From: Chryseobacterium gleum
GTDB lineage: Bacteria; Bacteroidota; Bacteroidia; Flavobacteriales; BACL11
DNA length: 32,122 nt
Reading direction: 5' to 3'
Assembly: GCA_945865535.1 (NCBI GenBank)
Contig: CAMBDW010000015.1
Span: 1-32,122 of the forward strand
This document shows, one piece after another, positions 1 to 6,597 of this stretch. Under the pieces are notes generated by a model. The model ran no database searches. It had not been told where the DNA came from and was given only the letters and a program-made list of their open reading frames with translations. Both the position numbers and the translations under genes were made by a program. Position 1 is the stretch's first letter. Each line of letters opens with the position of its first letter.

Positions 1-95
1 TTAGTGATTTATTTGCTTTTACAAACATAACCAAATAAAATCAATTGGTTATCTTTTGAATTTTGTATTATTGCACATAACCAACTGTTGTACGC
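1..95 (+). repeat. Right end of a partial attC-like site (core 87-95)
   Basis: The left edge of the window is a gene-free stretch ending in the core GTTGTACGC (87-95). That core is the exact reverse complement of the inverse core at 852-860, downstream of the next gene, as expected for the first base pairs of an integron cassette. ATAACCAA (27-34) and TTGGTTAT (45-52) form a perfect 8 bp hairpin, and a third ATAACC lies at 78-83. Long pairing arms like those of the three complete sites further on cannot be made out, so this site is truncated by the window edge, shorter, or degenerate. Only the core call is well supported. Confidence 0.5.
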
Positions 96-136
96 AAGCT
101 GTAAAAAACATTATACTTAATTAAAGTCCATAAAAT

Positions 137-835
137 ATGATAAAAAAAATAATAACATTCTTACTACTGCTAATTTCAATAAACGCTTACTCTCAAATAC
201 GTGATAAGTACGACACAAAGGAAATTGTAAGGGCAGGTGCAAAAGTATGTCTTGGGAATGAATTTGATAAATATGATACAAAAGAAATAATAAGAGAAAA
301 TCCTGATTTAGTGACAGTATTAGTGACAAAATTTGATAAGTATGACACTAAAGAATTTATTAGAGCAGGCGCGAAAGTTATTCTTTGCAATAACGAACTA
401 GACAAATATGACATAAAAGAAATAATTAGAGAGAGTCCAAATCTTGTAACAGTTATCGTAACCAAATTTGACAAGTATGACACAAAAGAATTTGTTAGAG
501 CTGGTGCAAAAGTTATAATTAGAAACCTTGCTCTTGACAAATATGATTTAAAAGAAATAATTAGAGAAGAACCAAATTTGGTTACCGTTATTGTAATAAA
601 TTTTGATAAGTATGACACCAAAGAAATTGTTAGAGCAGGTGCGAAAGTCATACTTGCTAATGAACTACTTGACAAATACGATATTAAAGAAATTATTAGA
701 GAAGAACCAACATTAGTAACTGTTATAATTATGAAATTTGATAAATACGACACCAAAGAATTTATTAGAGCTGGTGCCAAAGTAATACTGAATAACCAAT
801 TTGATAAATATGACATCAAAGACATTCTAAATTAA
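137..835 (+). CDS. Secreted protein of alternating DKYD repeats (cassette 1)
   Basis: I do not recognise a named family. The 232-residue product opens with a signal peptide (about 1-20, ending AYSQ) and is then built entirely of repeats starting DKYD. Two types alternate: type A, DKYDTKE-(I/F)-(V/I)-RAGAKV plus a short variable tail (21-22 residues), and type B, DKYD-x-KEIIRE-x-P-x-LVTV plus a tail ending KF or NF (23 residues). Five A and four B units are complete, and a fifth B is cut off after about 10 residues. Each unit looks like a short helix (KEIIR) followed by a beta strand (LVTVIV or AKVIL), so a helix-strand solenoid is plausible by inference. Differences between copies at DNA level are largely synonymous, implying selection on the protein. 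It is the only gene of its cassette. Role unknown; export points to a periplasmic or surface binding protein. Confidence 0.85.
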   Translation: MIKKIITFLLLLISINAYSQIRDKYDTKEIVRAGAKVCLGNEFDKYDTKEIIRENPDLVTVLVTKFDKYDTKEFIRAGAKVILCNNELDKYDIKEIIRESPNLVTVIVTKFDKYDTKEFVRAGAKVIIRNLALDKYDLKEIIREEPNLVTVIVINFDKYDTKEIVRAGAKVILANELLDKYDIKEIIREEPTLVTVIIMKFDKYDTKEFIRAGAKVILNNQFDKYDIKDILN

Positions 836-851
836 GACATTAAGTATGCCA

Positions 852-989
852 GCGTACAACATGGGTTTGGCAAAAGTGGGGCTTTAGTACTAGGCTGAAC
901 ATTTGTAGTTTCTATTAGCTTTTGTACTAAATTTGAACTTTAGTGCTTTCTAAACCCCACCTTCGCCAAGCCCAAAAACGTTATCTGCC
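852..989 (+). repeat. attC-like recombination site ending cassette 1
   Basis: The inverse core GCGTACAAC (852-860) matches the core at 87-95 in reverse complement. Arms 863-881 and 955-973 pair in about 16 of 19 positions. The outer core GTTATCTGCC (980-989) opens cassette 2; the expected crossover lies between G980 and T981. An inner motif GTGCTTTCTAAACC (943-956) recurs almost unchanged in the two following sites. Confidence 0.75.
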
Positions 990-1051
990 ATTCTTGGGCG
1001 ACAGTGCTAACTTGAAACATTATAGCTTTGAACCAACAAAAAAAAATCAAA

Positions 1052-2221
1052 ATGAACACAAAAAGAACCTCAACGAATATTTTTATGACAGTATTTCTAT
1101 TACTATTCGTAAGTAAAATTTTTGGACAATGCTTGGGAAACGAACAAGCGTTTAAGGATTATTACAAAAAGAGCATCTCTACACTTGACCCAATTGAGGG
1201 CATTTGGTCGTCTAATAGCACAACTAAAGTTTATAATCAATACAATCAACTTCTTGACAGCAAGTATAATCCTCAAGCTGCTCAATGGGCAATGATTACA
1301 GACGGCTATAGGTTTAAGTCATGCTCAATTGGTGATAATACTGTTTACGGCACAGTCATTTTCAGCAAGACCGCAACGACTGGAGTTTATTTATATCAGA
1401 ATACTTTTTCTGGCAGTTATGCTATTGCAAAGGCAAACGCCATTATTTCTTCGGGTGGGTTGCTTGAATATTCTTATGAAGTCCCTAAGGAAGAATTAAT
1501 TTACACGTTTGGTGATAAATATATCAGTGGAATGTCAATAACTGTTGAAATAAAAATGATTAAGCTTTTTCCTACCTTAGAAGATATTCAAAAATCTTCT
1601 CCCTCATCTGGAACAGGTTTTGCGATTAGCACTGATGGTTTCATTGTAACAAATCACCATGTTGTAAATAGTGCAACCAACATAAATGTGCGGGGCATTA
1701 ATGGTGACTTTTCAAAAACATACAAAGCCAAAATAATCGTTGAAGATAAAAACAACGATTTAGCTATAATTAAAATTGACGATTATAGTTTTACATCTCT
1801 TGGCGTAATTCCATATTTAGTTCAAAGTAAATCGTGTGATGTTGGTTGTTCAATTTTTTGTATGGGTTATCCTCTGAGAGCAACAATGGGCGATGAAGTA
1901 AAATTGACTAATGGTACAATAAGTTCTAAATCTGGATTTCAAGGCGACATTACTACTTATCAGATTACCGCTCCTGTTCAACCGGGTAATAGTGGCGGAC
2001 CATTGTTTGACGACAAAGGAAATTTAATCGGGATTATTAATGCAAAGCATTTAGGTGCAGAAAATGTTTCTTACGCCATTAAAACTTCTTACTTGTTGAA
2101 CCTAATTGATATTATGCCAACCACCCCGAAACTTCAATCATTAAATACCCTTGCAGGAAAAACACTTTCGGAACAAGTGAAAATTATCAAAAATTTTACT
2201 TACATAATTGAGACGAATTAA
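1052..2221 (+). CDS. Exported trypsin-like (HtrA-type) serine protease, no PDZ domain
   Basis: A chymotrypsin-fold protease of 389 residues. I start at ATG 1052, because the longer frame begins with a TTG and adds eight residues that would displace the signal peptide (hydrophobic core about 10-25, ending IFGQ). The N-terminal half (about 26-180) has no domain I recognise. The protease domain follows with the S1C triad: His203 in TNHHVV, Asp236 in NNDLAII and Ser314 in QPGNSGGP. Only about 75 residues follow the serine, too few for a PDZ domain. Known relatives cleave misfolded or specific envelope proteins. It is the first of three genes in cassette 2, 63 bp before the SIR2-like gene. Its export signal would keep it away from the presumably cytosolic SIR2 and DUF4062-like products, so a joint function is uncertain. 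Confidence 0.88.
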   Translation: MNTKRTSTNIFMTVFLLLFVSKIFGQCLGNEQAFKDYYKKSISTLDPIEGIWSSNSTTKVYNQYNQLLDSKYNPQAAQWAMITDGYRFKSCSIGDNTVYGTVIFSKTATTGVYLYQNTFSGSYAIAKANAIISSGGLLEYSYEVPKEELIYTFGDKYISGMSITVEIKMIKLFPTLEDIQKSSPSSGTGFAISTDGFIVTNHHVVNSATNINVRGINGDFSKTYKAKIIVEDKNNDLAIIKIDDYSFTSLGVIPYLVQSKSCDVGCSIFCMGYPLRATMGDEVKLTNGTISSKSGFQGDITTYQITAPVQPGNSGGPLFDDKGNLIGIINAKHLGAENVSYAIKTSYLLNLIDIMPTTPKLQSLNTLAGKTLSEQVKIIKNFTYIIETN

Positions 2222-2284
2222 CCAATTATCCACCATACCTTAGAGACTTAAAAAGCTCAAACTGACTGCAAGAAACAAACAGAC

Positions 2285-3532
2285 ATGAGACCAGTAATAT
2301 CACTTTTAATCGGTTCAGGTTTTTCAATTCCTGAAGGACTTCCAGGCGTTGGAAAACTGAACAAACGCCTTTCTAAGATTGACGAAAGTGAAATTTTAAT
2401 TCACACAGACCAAAGAGCAATTTTTCTAAACGGGCAAGACGATCCTAACCGTTGGTCAAGGTGGGATGAAAGAATTTTTCTTCAAGAGTTTCTTGAATTT
2501 TACAGTTCAGAAATTCTCAAATCGCCTGACGAATTTCATTACGAAACTTTTTACGACTTCTATTCAAGTTACTTAGCAAGTCACGAAAACAAAGAGGTGA
2601 TTGAAGATTTTTACAAGAGGTTTAACGAAAAACATTTTAAAGGTTCGGACAATCACAGAGATTGCTACAACAGAATTTCGGACTTCAACCGCAGTTACAA
2701 TCAATTATTAGCATCACAACTTCACAAGTCAAAATACTTTGAAGATATAAGCACACTCAACTACCCACCGTATGACTCTTTCATTGGATTTTTAAGAGAG
2801 TTGCTTAAATCATGTGACATTAAATTTCATACGCTAAATCACGATTTGTTTTTTGATTGGCTTGGACATCATCATTCAGACCTGTGGCAACACTTTACTG
2901 ATGGTTACCAACTTGAAGGTTCACCTTTCTATGGAACGGTGAGTTATGACTTCAACCATAACACACCAAACAAAGTCCATAAAAGTTACTATGTAAAACT
3001 TGAAAGATTTATTGACAAATTTGACAAACCACTTGCACTTTTCAAACTTCATGGAAGTGTTTTCAATACTATTGTTTATACCCCACTACCGGAACAAAAA
3101 AGAATAAGGTTAAAAGACAACTACGGAATTTATCAATTCTTTATGGAAGTAAGTGATGCGAAAACAGGTGAGCCAAGATTGGAGCACTTGTGGGACGAAG
3201 TTGCTCCTGATTTTTTAAGCGGAACAACTAACAAAACAAGATACTATTCGGGAGACCCTTATTATAAAAATCTCTTCAAGCATTTTGAAAACAACCTTAC
3301 TGCATCAGAGTATCTGATAGTTATTGGTTACGGCTTTCAAGACAGTGGAATAAACGAATACATTGAAAAGAATTTTCTGTCAAGAAACAAACCAATGATT
3401 GTCATTGACCCGAATAAACCGAATACAGATTTGTTAGACAAATACAAAGCACTGCATATTCCAAAGGGAGTAACGCAAGTTACTTACAACGAATATTTGA
3501 AACTCACTCCAACCATTTTAAAGGAGAACTAA
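2285..3532 (+). CDS. SIR2-like protein (SIR2_2 type), candidate defence effector
   Basis: A 415-residue protein without signal peptide, with the landmarks of a SIR2 Rossmann domain spread along its length. These are the N-terminal NAD-binding loop GSGFSIPEGLPG (10-21), TLNHD (183-187, equivalent to the TQNID motif), LHG with the putative catalytic histidine (255-257), and IGYGFQDSGIN (347-357) followed by IDPN. The 160 residues between the first two motifs are an insertion rich in aromatic and charged residues. SIR2-like proteins of this kind are known NAD-hydrolysing effectors in several phage defence systems (for example Thoeris, DSR and short-pAgo systems), where activation depletes NAD. 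Here the gene is 15 bp upstream of a DUF4062/TIR-like gene, suggesting translation as a pair. Many GAC and CCG-type codons differ from the chromosomal genes downstream. The defence role is inference; the family call is firm. Confidence 0.85.
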   Translation: MRPVISLLIGSGFSIPEGLPGVGKLNKRLSKIDESEILIHTDQRAIFLNGQDDPNRWSRWDERIFLQEFLEFYSSEILKSPDEFHYETFYDFYSSYLASHENKEVIEDFYKRFNEKHFKGSDNHRDCYNRISDFNRSYNQLLASQLHKSKYFEDISTLNYPPYDSFIGFLRELLKSCDIKFHTLNHDLFFDWLGHHHSDLWQHFTDGYQLEGSPFYGTVSYDFNHNTPNKVHKSYYVKLERFIDKFDKPLALFKLHGSVFNTIVYTPLPEQKRIRLKDNYGIYQFFMEVSDAKTGEPRLEHLWDEVAPDFLSGTTNKTRYYSGDPYYKNLFKHFENNLTASEYLIVIGYGFQDSGINEYIEKNFLSRNKPMIVIDPNKPNTDLLDKYKALHIPKGVTQVTYNEYLKLTPTILKEN

Positions 3533-3547
3533 TCCCATCTTTTTAAA

Positions 3548-4123
3548 ATGGTTGACAGAATAATAAAAGTGGTTATTGCTTCACCTTCGGATGTTGTCAG
3601 CGAAAGAAAATCTTTGCTTGATAAACTTCAATCATACTTTACAAGATTTCAATACGAAGACCTTTGCCATGCAAGAATTGTAGTTACTGGTTGGGAAGAT
3701 GTTCCTTCGCAATCAGGATATACTCAAGACATAATAAACTCAACACTAATTAAAGATGCAGATATAGTATTGGCATTATTCAGACATACCCTTGGCAATC
3801 CAACAATAAATACCAAAACTGGAAAAGACCGTTCTCCTTCTGGAACAGCAGAGGAGTTGCGTTATGCATTGAACCAAAACAAGAAAAATAAAAAGCCGCT
3901 TGCAATGTTGTTCTATTACGAATTTCCACCGAGATTAAATTTATTTTCCTTCAAAGCAAAAGAGGAATGGAATAAATTGCAAGAGTTTAAGGAAGAAATC
4001 AGGACTGAAATAAGGCACAAACTTTATGATGATGACGAAGATAAATTACTAAGGACAGTTTGCGATGACATCTGTGCAAACATTAGAAATCACAAACTGT
4101 TTATTGAAGAAGAAACAAAATGA
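3548..4123 (+). CDS. DUF4062/TIR-like domain protein, partner of the SIR2-like gene
   Basis: A 191-residue single-domain protein with no signal peptide. It opens with a strand and loop IKVVIASPSDVVSER (6-20), the hallmark of the DUF4062-like fold. Next come GWEDVPSQSG (48-57), a second core strand DADIVLALF (70-78) and SGTAEEL (98-104), where the Glu occupies the position of the conserved acidic residue of TIR and nucleoside-deoxyribosyltransferase-like folds. The C-terminal 70 residues are charged and helical. Such domains are known mainly as sensor or effector modules in NTPase-containing immune and signalling proteins; here the domain stands alone. The 15 bp gap from the SIR2-like stop codon and the absence of any promoter suggest co-translation. 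It might sense a trigger or generate or bind a nucleotide signal for the SIR2 partner; nothing in the sequence proves either. Confidence 0.72.
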   Translation: MVDRIIKVVIASPSDVVSERKSLLDKLQSYFTRFQYEDLCHARIVVTGWEDVPSQSGYTQDIINSTLIKDADIVLALFRHTLGNPTINTKTGKDRSPSGTAEELRYALNQNKKNKKPLAMLFYYEFPPRLNLFSFKAKEEWNKLQEFKEEIRTEIRHKLYDDDEDKLLRTVCDDICANIRNHKLFIEEETK

Positions 4124-4166
4124 CTGCAAAATTTGAGACGACACGACTTCGGATGAACAGTAGAAC

Positions 4167-4304
4167 GGCAGATAACAAGGGCTTAAAAGAAATGGCGGGT
4201 GAAGTGGTTAATAAAACATTTGTGCATCTAATAAACAGTTGTGGTAGGTTGACAGTTCGTGCTTCTAAACCGCCACTTCTTTAAGCCCCAAACCGTTATC
4301 AGCC
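4167..4304 (+). repeat. attC-like recombination site ending cassette 2
   Basis: The inverse core GGCAGATAAC (4167-4176) is the exact reverse complement of 980-989. Arms 4179-4198 and 4270-4288 pair along their full length except for one bulged A and one mismatch. The outer core GTTATCAGCC (4295-4304) opens cassette 3. Inner motifs TCTAATAAACAGT (4227-4239) and GTGCTTCTAAACC (4259-4271) are shared with the next site. Confidence 0.8.
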
Positions 4305-4374
4305 ATTATTGCGCTCCGAACAAACTGTATCGCTAATTCATATCTTATAATTCTAACTATAAACTACATAACTT

Positions 4375-5175
4375 ATGACAAACAAACTTACATCAGCGAT
4401 TCTTGCAATCTCACTCTTATTGAGTTTTACAACTTATGGACAACAGGATAGTACAAAAAAGAGGACTTATAATCCGAACCTGCAAAATCTTAAAGATGTA
4501 ATCAACAGTGCTAATTTTGACAGAACATCTTGGTCATTATATGGTAATTACAATGAAACAAAGTACGCTCCTACAAAAGCTGAAAATGTAATGCAGGACA
4601 TTGACCAATTTCTAAGTAAAAACAAAACTACAGATGAAAGAAATGGAGAGGTTGCTGAATTCAATTTGGTAAAAAAATATCGTAACAATATTGATTCAAC
4701 ATTTCAACAATTACAACTATTCGGAACAGACCAACTTGGACAGTTTTTTTACCTAAAGCCAAGCTCTATTCCCATTCGATTTGCATTGTATGGTGATACA
4801 GCTTTGACAATGTTAATTTCTGGAATTTATATTGACAATGTTTATAACACTCTCAAATTAACATCTCGACAGCGTGCAACAAAAGTCATTACTTCATATC
4901 TTCTCCCACAATTAAAAGTTTTTGCCAAAAGTTTCTCGAATAAAGAAATTAAATATTTCGGCTTCGCTGCTGTTTACGTTAGTAAAGATTTTGCAAGCAA
5001 TTCAGCACTTGCAACTAAGGCGGAATTTGTTTCTTTTGTTGCTCCTTCAAGTATAATTAAAAAGTACGCAACAGGTGATTTAACCGAAGATGAATTGGTA
5101 AATTCTGCTGATGTTTATGTTTCTGATAGAGATATGGTCGTTGATGTAAAAAAAATAAAGATTACTCTTGAATGA
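4375..5175 (+). CDS. Secreted protein of unknown function (cassette 3)
   Basis: A 266-residue product with a signal peptide (about 1-22, ending TTYGQ) and no family I recognise. The mature part is soluble, moderately basic and mixed alpha/beta. It has no repeats, no cysteine clusters and no further membrane segment. A region around residues 120-200 reads like a compact domain (LKPSSIPIRFALYGDT through KYFGFAAVYVSKDF). The start ATG at 4375 follows an AT-rich leader 80 bp from the cassette boundary, and the gene fills its cassette. As a single-gene exported cassette it resembles the many uncharacterised envelope or secreted proteins carried in chromosomal cassette arrays. Function not assignable. 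Confidence 0.8.
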   Translation: MTNKLTSAILAISLLLSFTTYGQQDSTKKRTYNPNLQNLKDVINSANFDRTSWSLYGNYNETKYAPTKAENVMQDIDQFLSKNKTTDERNGEVAEFNLVKKYRNNIDSTFQQLQLFGTDQLGQFFYLKPSSIPIRFALYGDTALTMLISGIYIDNVYNTLKLTSRQRATKVITSYLLPQLKVFAKSFSNKEIKYFGFAAVYVSKDFASNSALATKAEFVSFVAPSSIIKKYATGDLTEDELVNSADVYVSDRDMVVDVKKIKITLE

Positions 5176-5205
5176 AACGATACATTTCCATAGTATTAGT
5201 ATAAC

Positions 5206-5359
5206 GGCTGATAACAGTTAGATTAAAGAAATAAAAAAAAGAAGGGCTTTGAGAGGTAAACAAACAGTTGAGCTTCTAATAAACAGTGTAGGTAAACGAA
5301 CAGTGGTGCTTCTAAACCCTTCTTTTTTTTACTTCTTTAATCCCTTCTTCGTTAGTGGC
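5206..5359 (+). repeat. attC-like recombination site ending cassette 3 and the array
   Basis: The inverse core GGCTGATAAC (5206-5215) is the exact reverse complement of 4295-4304. Arms 5221-5246 and 5317-5342 are complementary at 25 of 26 positions, the best palindrome of the three. Shared inner motifs lie at 5275-5287 and 5306-5318. The outer core GTTAGTGGC (5351-5359) has no matching inverse core anywhere downstream in the window, so no fourth cassette follows. Confidence 0.8.
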
Positions 5360-5412
5360 AAGTGTAAAAGATGACAATAACAACATAAAACAATAATCTA
5401 AATTCAAATTAT

Positions 5413-5562
5413 GTTATTCTAAACTCAATCGGTCAACAAGTTTTATCCGGACAATTAATTGACAACTTAAACACCATTGATATTTGACATTTGTCTGTAG
5501 GATTTTATTTAATCCAAATTGGAGAGACAGAAAGACATTCTTATAAATTGATGAAGAATTAA
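5413..5562 (+). pseudogene. Remnant of a T9SS C-terminal sorting domain
   Basis: Read in the frame of 5413, this stretch encodes a typical type A T9SS sorting tail: ILNSIGQQVLSG, then NLNTIDI, an in-frame TGA at 5485-5487, then HLSVGFYLIQIG and SYKLMKN with a natural TAA at 5560-5562. In intact tails the pattern reads IDISHLSxGxY, so the TGA falls where serine is expected (TCA to TGA is one change). No start codon or upstream domain is present; the frame closes at 5386-5388, 35 bp after the last cassette core. It is probably the leftover 3' end of a secreted protein gene cut off by the cassette array or another rearrangement, and then decaying. Confidence 0.75.
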
Positions 5563-5612
5563 AACCCATTCAAATATTCAAACCTATAAAATTGTAATTG
5601 ATAGATAATATA

Positions 5613-5783
5613 ATGTACAGCAATAGAAAAGCACTTTTTAAGATTTTAGCAAAAATTAATAAAGTGATTTTTCCCTCATTATATAACAAAGATATTCCGA
5701 GATTAAAGGTTTACGAGAAAGTAATTTTAGGATATAGGTATTGGATTACAAAAAATAGTTTGCAGTTATTCTTCCGGAACTAA
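5613..5783 (+). CDS. Small conserved basic protein, Bacteroidota type
   Basis: A 56-residue basic protein (KALFKILAKINK near the start, then FPSLYNKDIPRL and VILGYRYWITKNSL). I recall similar roughly 50-residue proteins across Flavobacteriia, often mislabelled SsrA-binding protein; the pattern of a KFLAKxNK helix, a Lys-rich middle and a G(W/Y)RxxVTKNAL end fits. It is not SmpB, which is about 150 residues. I use the ATG at 5613; the longer frame begins with TTG at 5598 and only adds MIDNI. The last seven residues extend past the usual family end and overlap the convergent DUF4019 gene by 18 bp, so the C-terminus may have drifted. Function unknown. Confidence 0.6.
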   Translation: MYSNRKALFKILAKINKVIFPSLYNKDIPRLKVYEKVILGYRYWITKNSLQLFFRN

Positions 5784-6242
5784 GACAGGTAGTTCTTCAT
5801 CTCTTTCTGTTTCTAAACTTTGGAATGTATATTCGAAATCAAAAATTTGCCACTCCAATTGATCGCTTTGTTTTAGCAATAGATTCTCGCTATGATTTTT
5901 TGTTTTAGAATACTTTACATCATATTCTATCATTACATAAAAGCCATCTTCAAAGCCTTCTAATTCACTTTGGAAGTAAGTATTTTTCACAGTTCTACTT
6001 TCAAGATTTCCAAATTCATCCATAAGCATTGATATTTGGCTTAGCCAATCTTCAAGGGTAGCGCGACTTTTTAGCACATCAGAAAGCTTGCTATATGATT
6101 GTGCATATTGGCCATTATTGATATCATTCCACCACTCTAAGCCTACTTTATTTGCGTCTTTTATATAGGTGTCAGTATATTTCTGAGCAGATACATTATT
6201 GAAAGATAATAGGCCGATAAAGAGAATAATTAGCTTTTTCAT
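5766..6242 (-). CDS. Secreted DUF4019 domain protein
   Basis: 158 residues: signal peptide 1-19 (ends VSAQ), then a single DUF4019-like domain. Features are a WW pair followed by DINNGQYAQSYSKLS, a W-containing helix (TLEDWLSQISMLMDEFGNLESR), and a strand-rich second half with FYVMIEYDVKYS and WQIFDFEY. The family is known as small exported proteins with a fold like NTF2/DUF4864; no activity has been established. It is monocistronic, convergent with the small protein upstream in the window (18 bp overlap), and faces the 420 bp gene-free stretch at 6243-6663. Confidence 0.75.
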   Translation of the reverse strand: MKKLIILFIGLLSFNNVSAQKYTDTYIKDANKVGLEWWNDINNGQYAQSYSKLSDVLKSRATLEDWLSQISMLMDEFGNLESRTVKNTYFQSELEGFEDGFYVMIEYDVKYSKTKNHSENLLLKQSDQLEWQIFDFEYTFQSLETERDEELPVLVPEE

Positions 6243-6312
6243 TAGATTTTTTTAGGTTTTGTAAAGGTAATTATTTCCATACTTTTTCAAAGCATTTTAT
6301 TTAAAAAACGCA

Positions 6313-6596
6313 TTTTACTAGATTAAATTGTAATTTTATTGTTTTAAAACCTCCAATATTTAACGAAAATCAATCTGTTTTGATTAAAAGTTATTAACTA
6401 TTTAATCTAGTAGAAATTTAAGCTATATCTAGTAAAACTTATCTGTTCTTCTAAAATTACAAATAATTTAAAATCAGTTAGTTATGTATTTTAGTTAATA
6501 TCTTAATTCTTAGTAATTATTTTTAAAAGAGTTGCTATCAAGTGCTAGGCAAAACGCCAGTTATTAACAATAAAAACTAATCTCTATCTAGTAAAA
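6313..6596. promoter_or_regulatory. Four copies of a CTAG-centred motif in a gene-free stretch
   Basis: The 421 bp between 6243 and 6663 has no gene. It contains four copies of ATCTAGTA(A/G)AA: one inverted at 6313-6323 (within TTTTACTAGATTAAAT, 6313-6328) and three direct, at 6405-6415, 6427-6437 and 6586-6596. The first two extend into a 16 bp inverted pair (6313-6328 with 6400-6415) with one mismatch. The last copy ends two bases before a TAnnTTTG box. CTAG is usually rare in bacterial DNA, so four long matches in 284 bp are unlikely to be random in my judgement. Binding sites for a dedicated regulator of the flanking genes are the simplest reading (inference). Confidence 0.5.
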
Positions 6597-6597
6597 T

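Larger units (their letters stand above)
88..5351 (+). mobile_element. Integron-like cassette array of three cassettes, no integrase in window
   Basis: Three units lie head to tail: 88-980, 981-4295 and 4296-5351. Each begins just after the G of a GTT core and ends with a palindromic attC-like site. In every case the inverse core of a unit is the exact reverse complement (9, 10 and 10 bp) of the core that opens the same unit. This is the known signature of a cassette that circularised through its own core. All five genes are on the plus strand. The sites share internal motifs such as TCTAATAAACAGT and GTGCTTCTAAACC. Aspartate codons in the SIR2-like gene are mostly GAC, whereas surE and lpxB use almost only GAT, which suggests foreign origin. 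No tyrosine recombinase gene, attI or Pc promoter is visible; they may lie to the left. The alternative is another class of mobile cassette with similar ends. Confidence 0.75.

Noticed and set aside
27..52. Hairpin at the left edge as terminator of an upstream gene
   Set aside because: The stem is AT-rich with a 10-base loop and lacks a T-run. It lies in the expected place of a recombination site, so I leave it as part of the partial attC-like end.
193..825. A 210-residue open frame on the minus strand across the repeat gene
   Set aside because: It is a shadow created by the repeated codon pattern of the plus-strand repeat protein. The plus frame has a signal peptide and coherent protein-level conservation; the minus frame has neither a start context nor a family.
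137..835. Possible CRISPR array because of regular repeats
   Set aside because: Repeats are contiguous coding units of about 66 bp with synonymous drift and no unique spacers. CRISPR repeats are near identical and separated by unrelated spacers.
852..989. Long palindromes at 852-989, 4167-4304 and 5206-5359 as simple transcription terminators
   Set aside because: They are too long (about 140-155 bp), have complex inner structure shared between copies, and their ends match the cassette starts exactly. Terminator function may exist in addition but does not explain the cores.
1028..1051. Protease start at TTG 1028
   Set aside because: It would add MNQQKKIK before a good ATG and signal peptide at 1052; no evidence favours the TTG.
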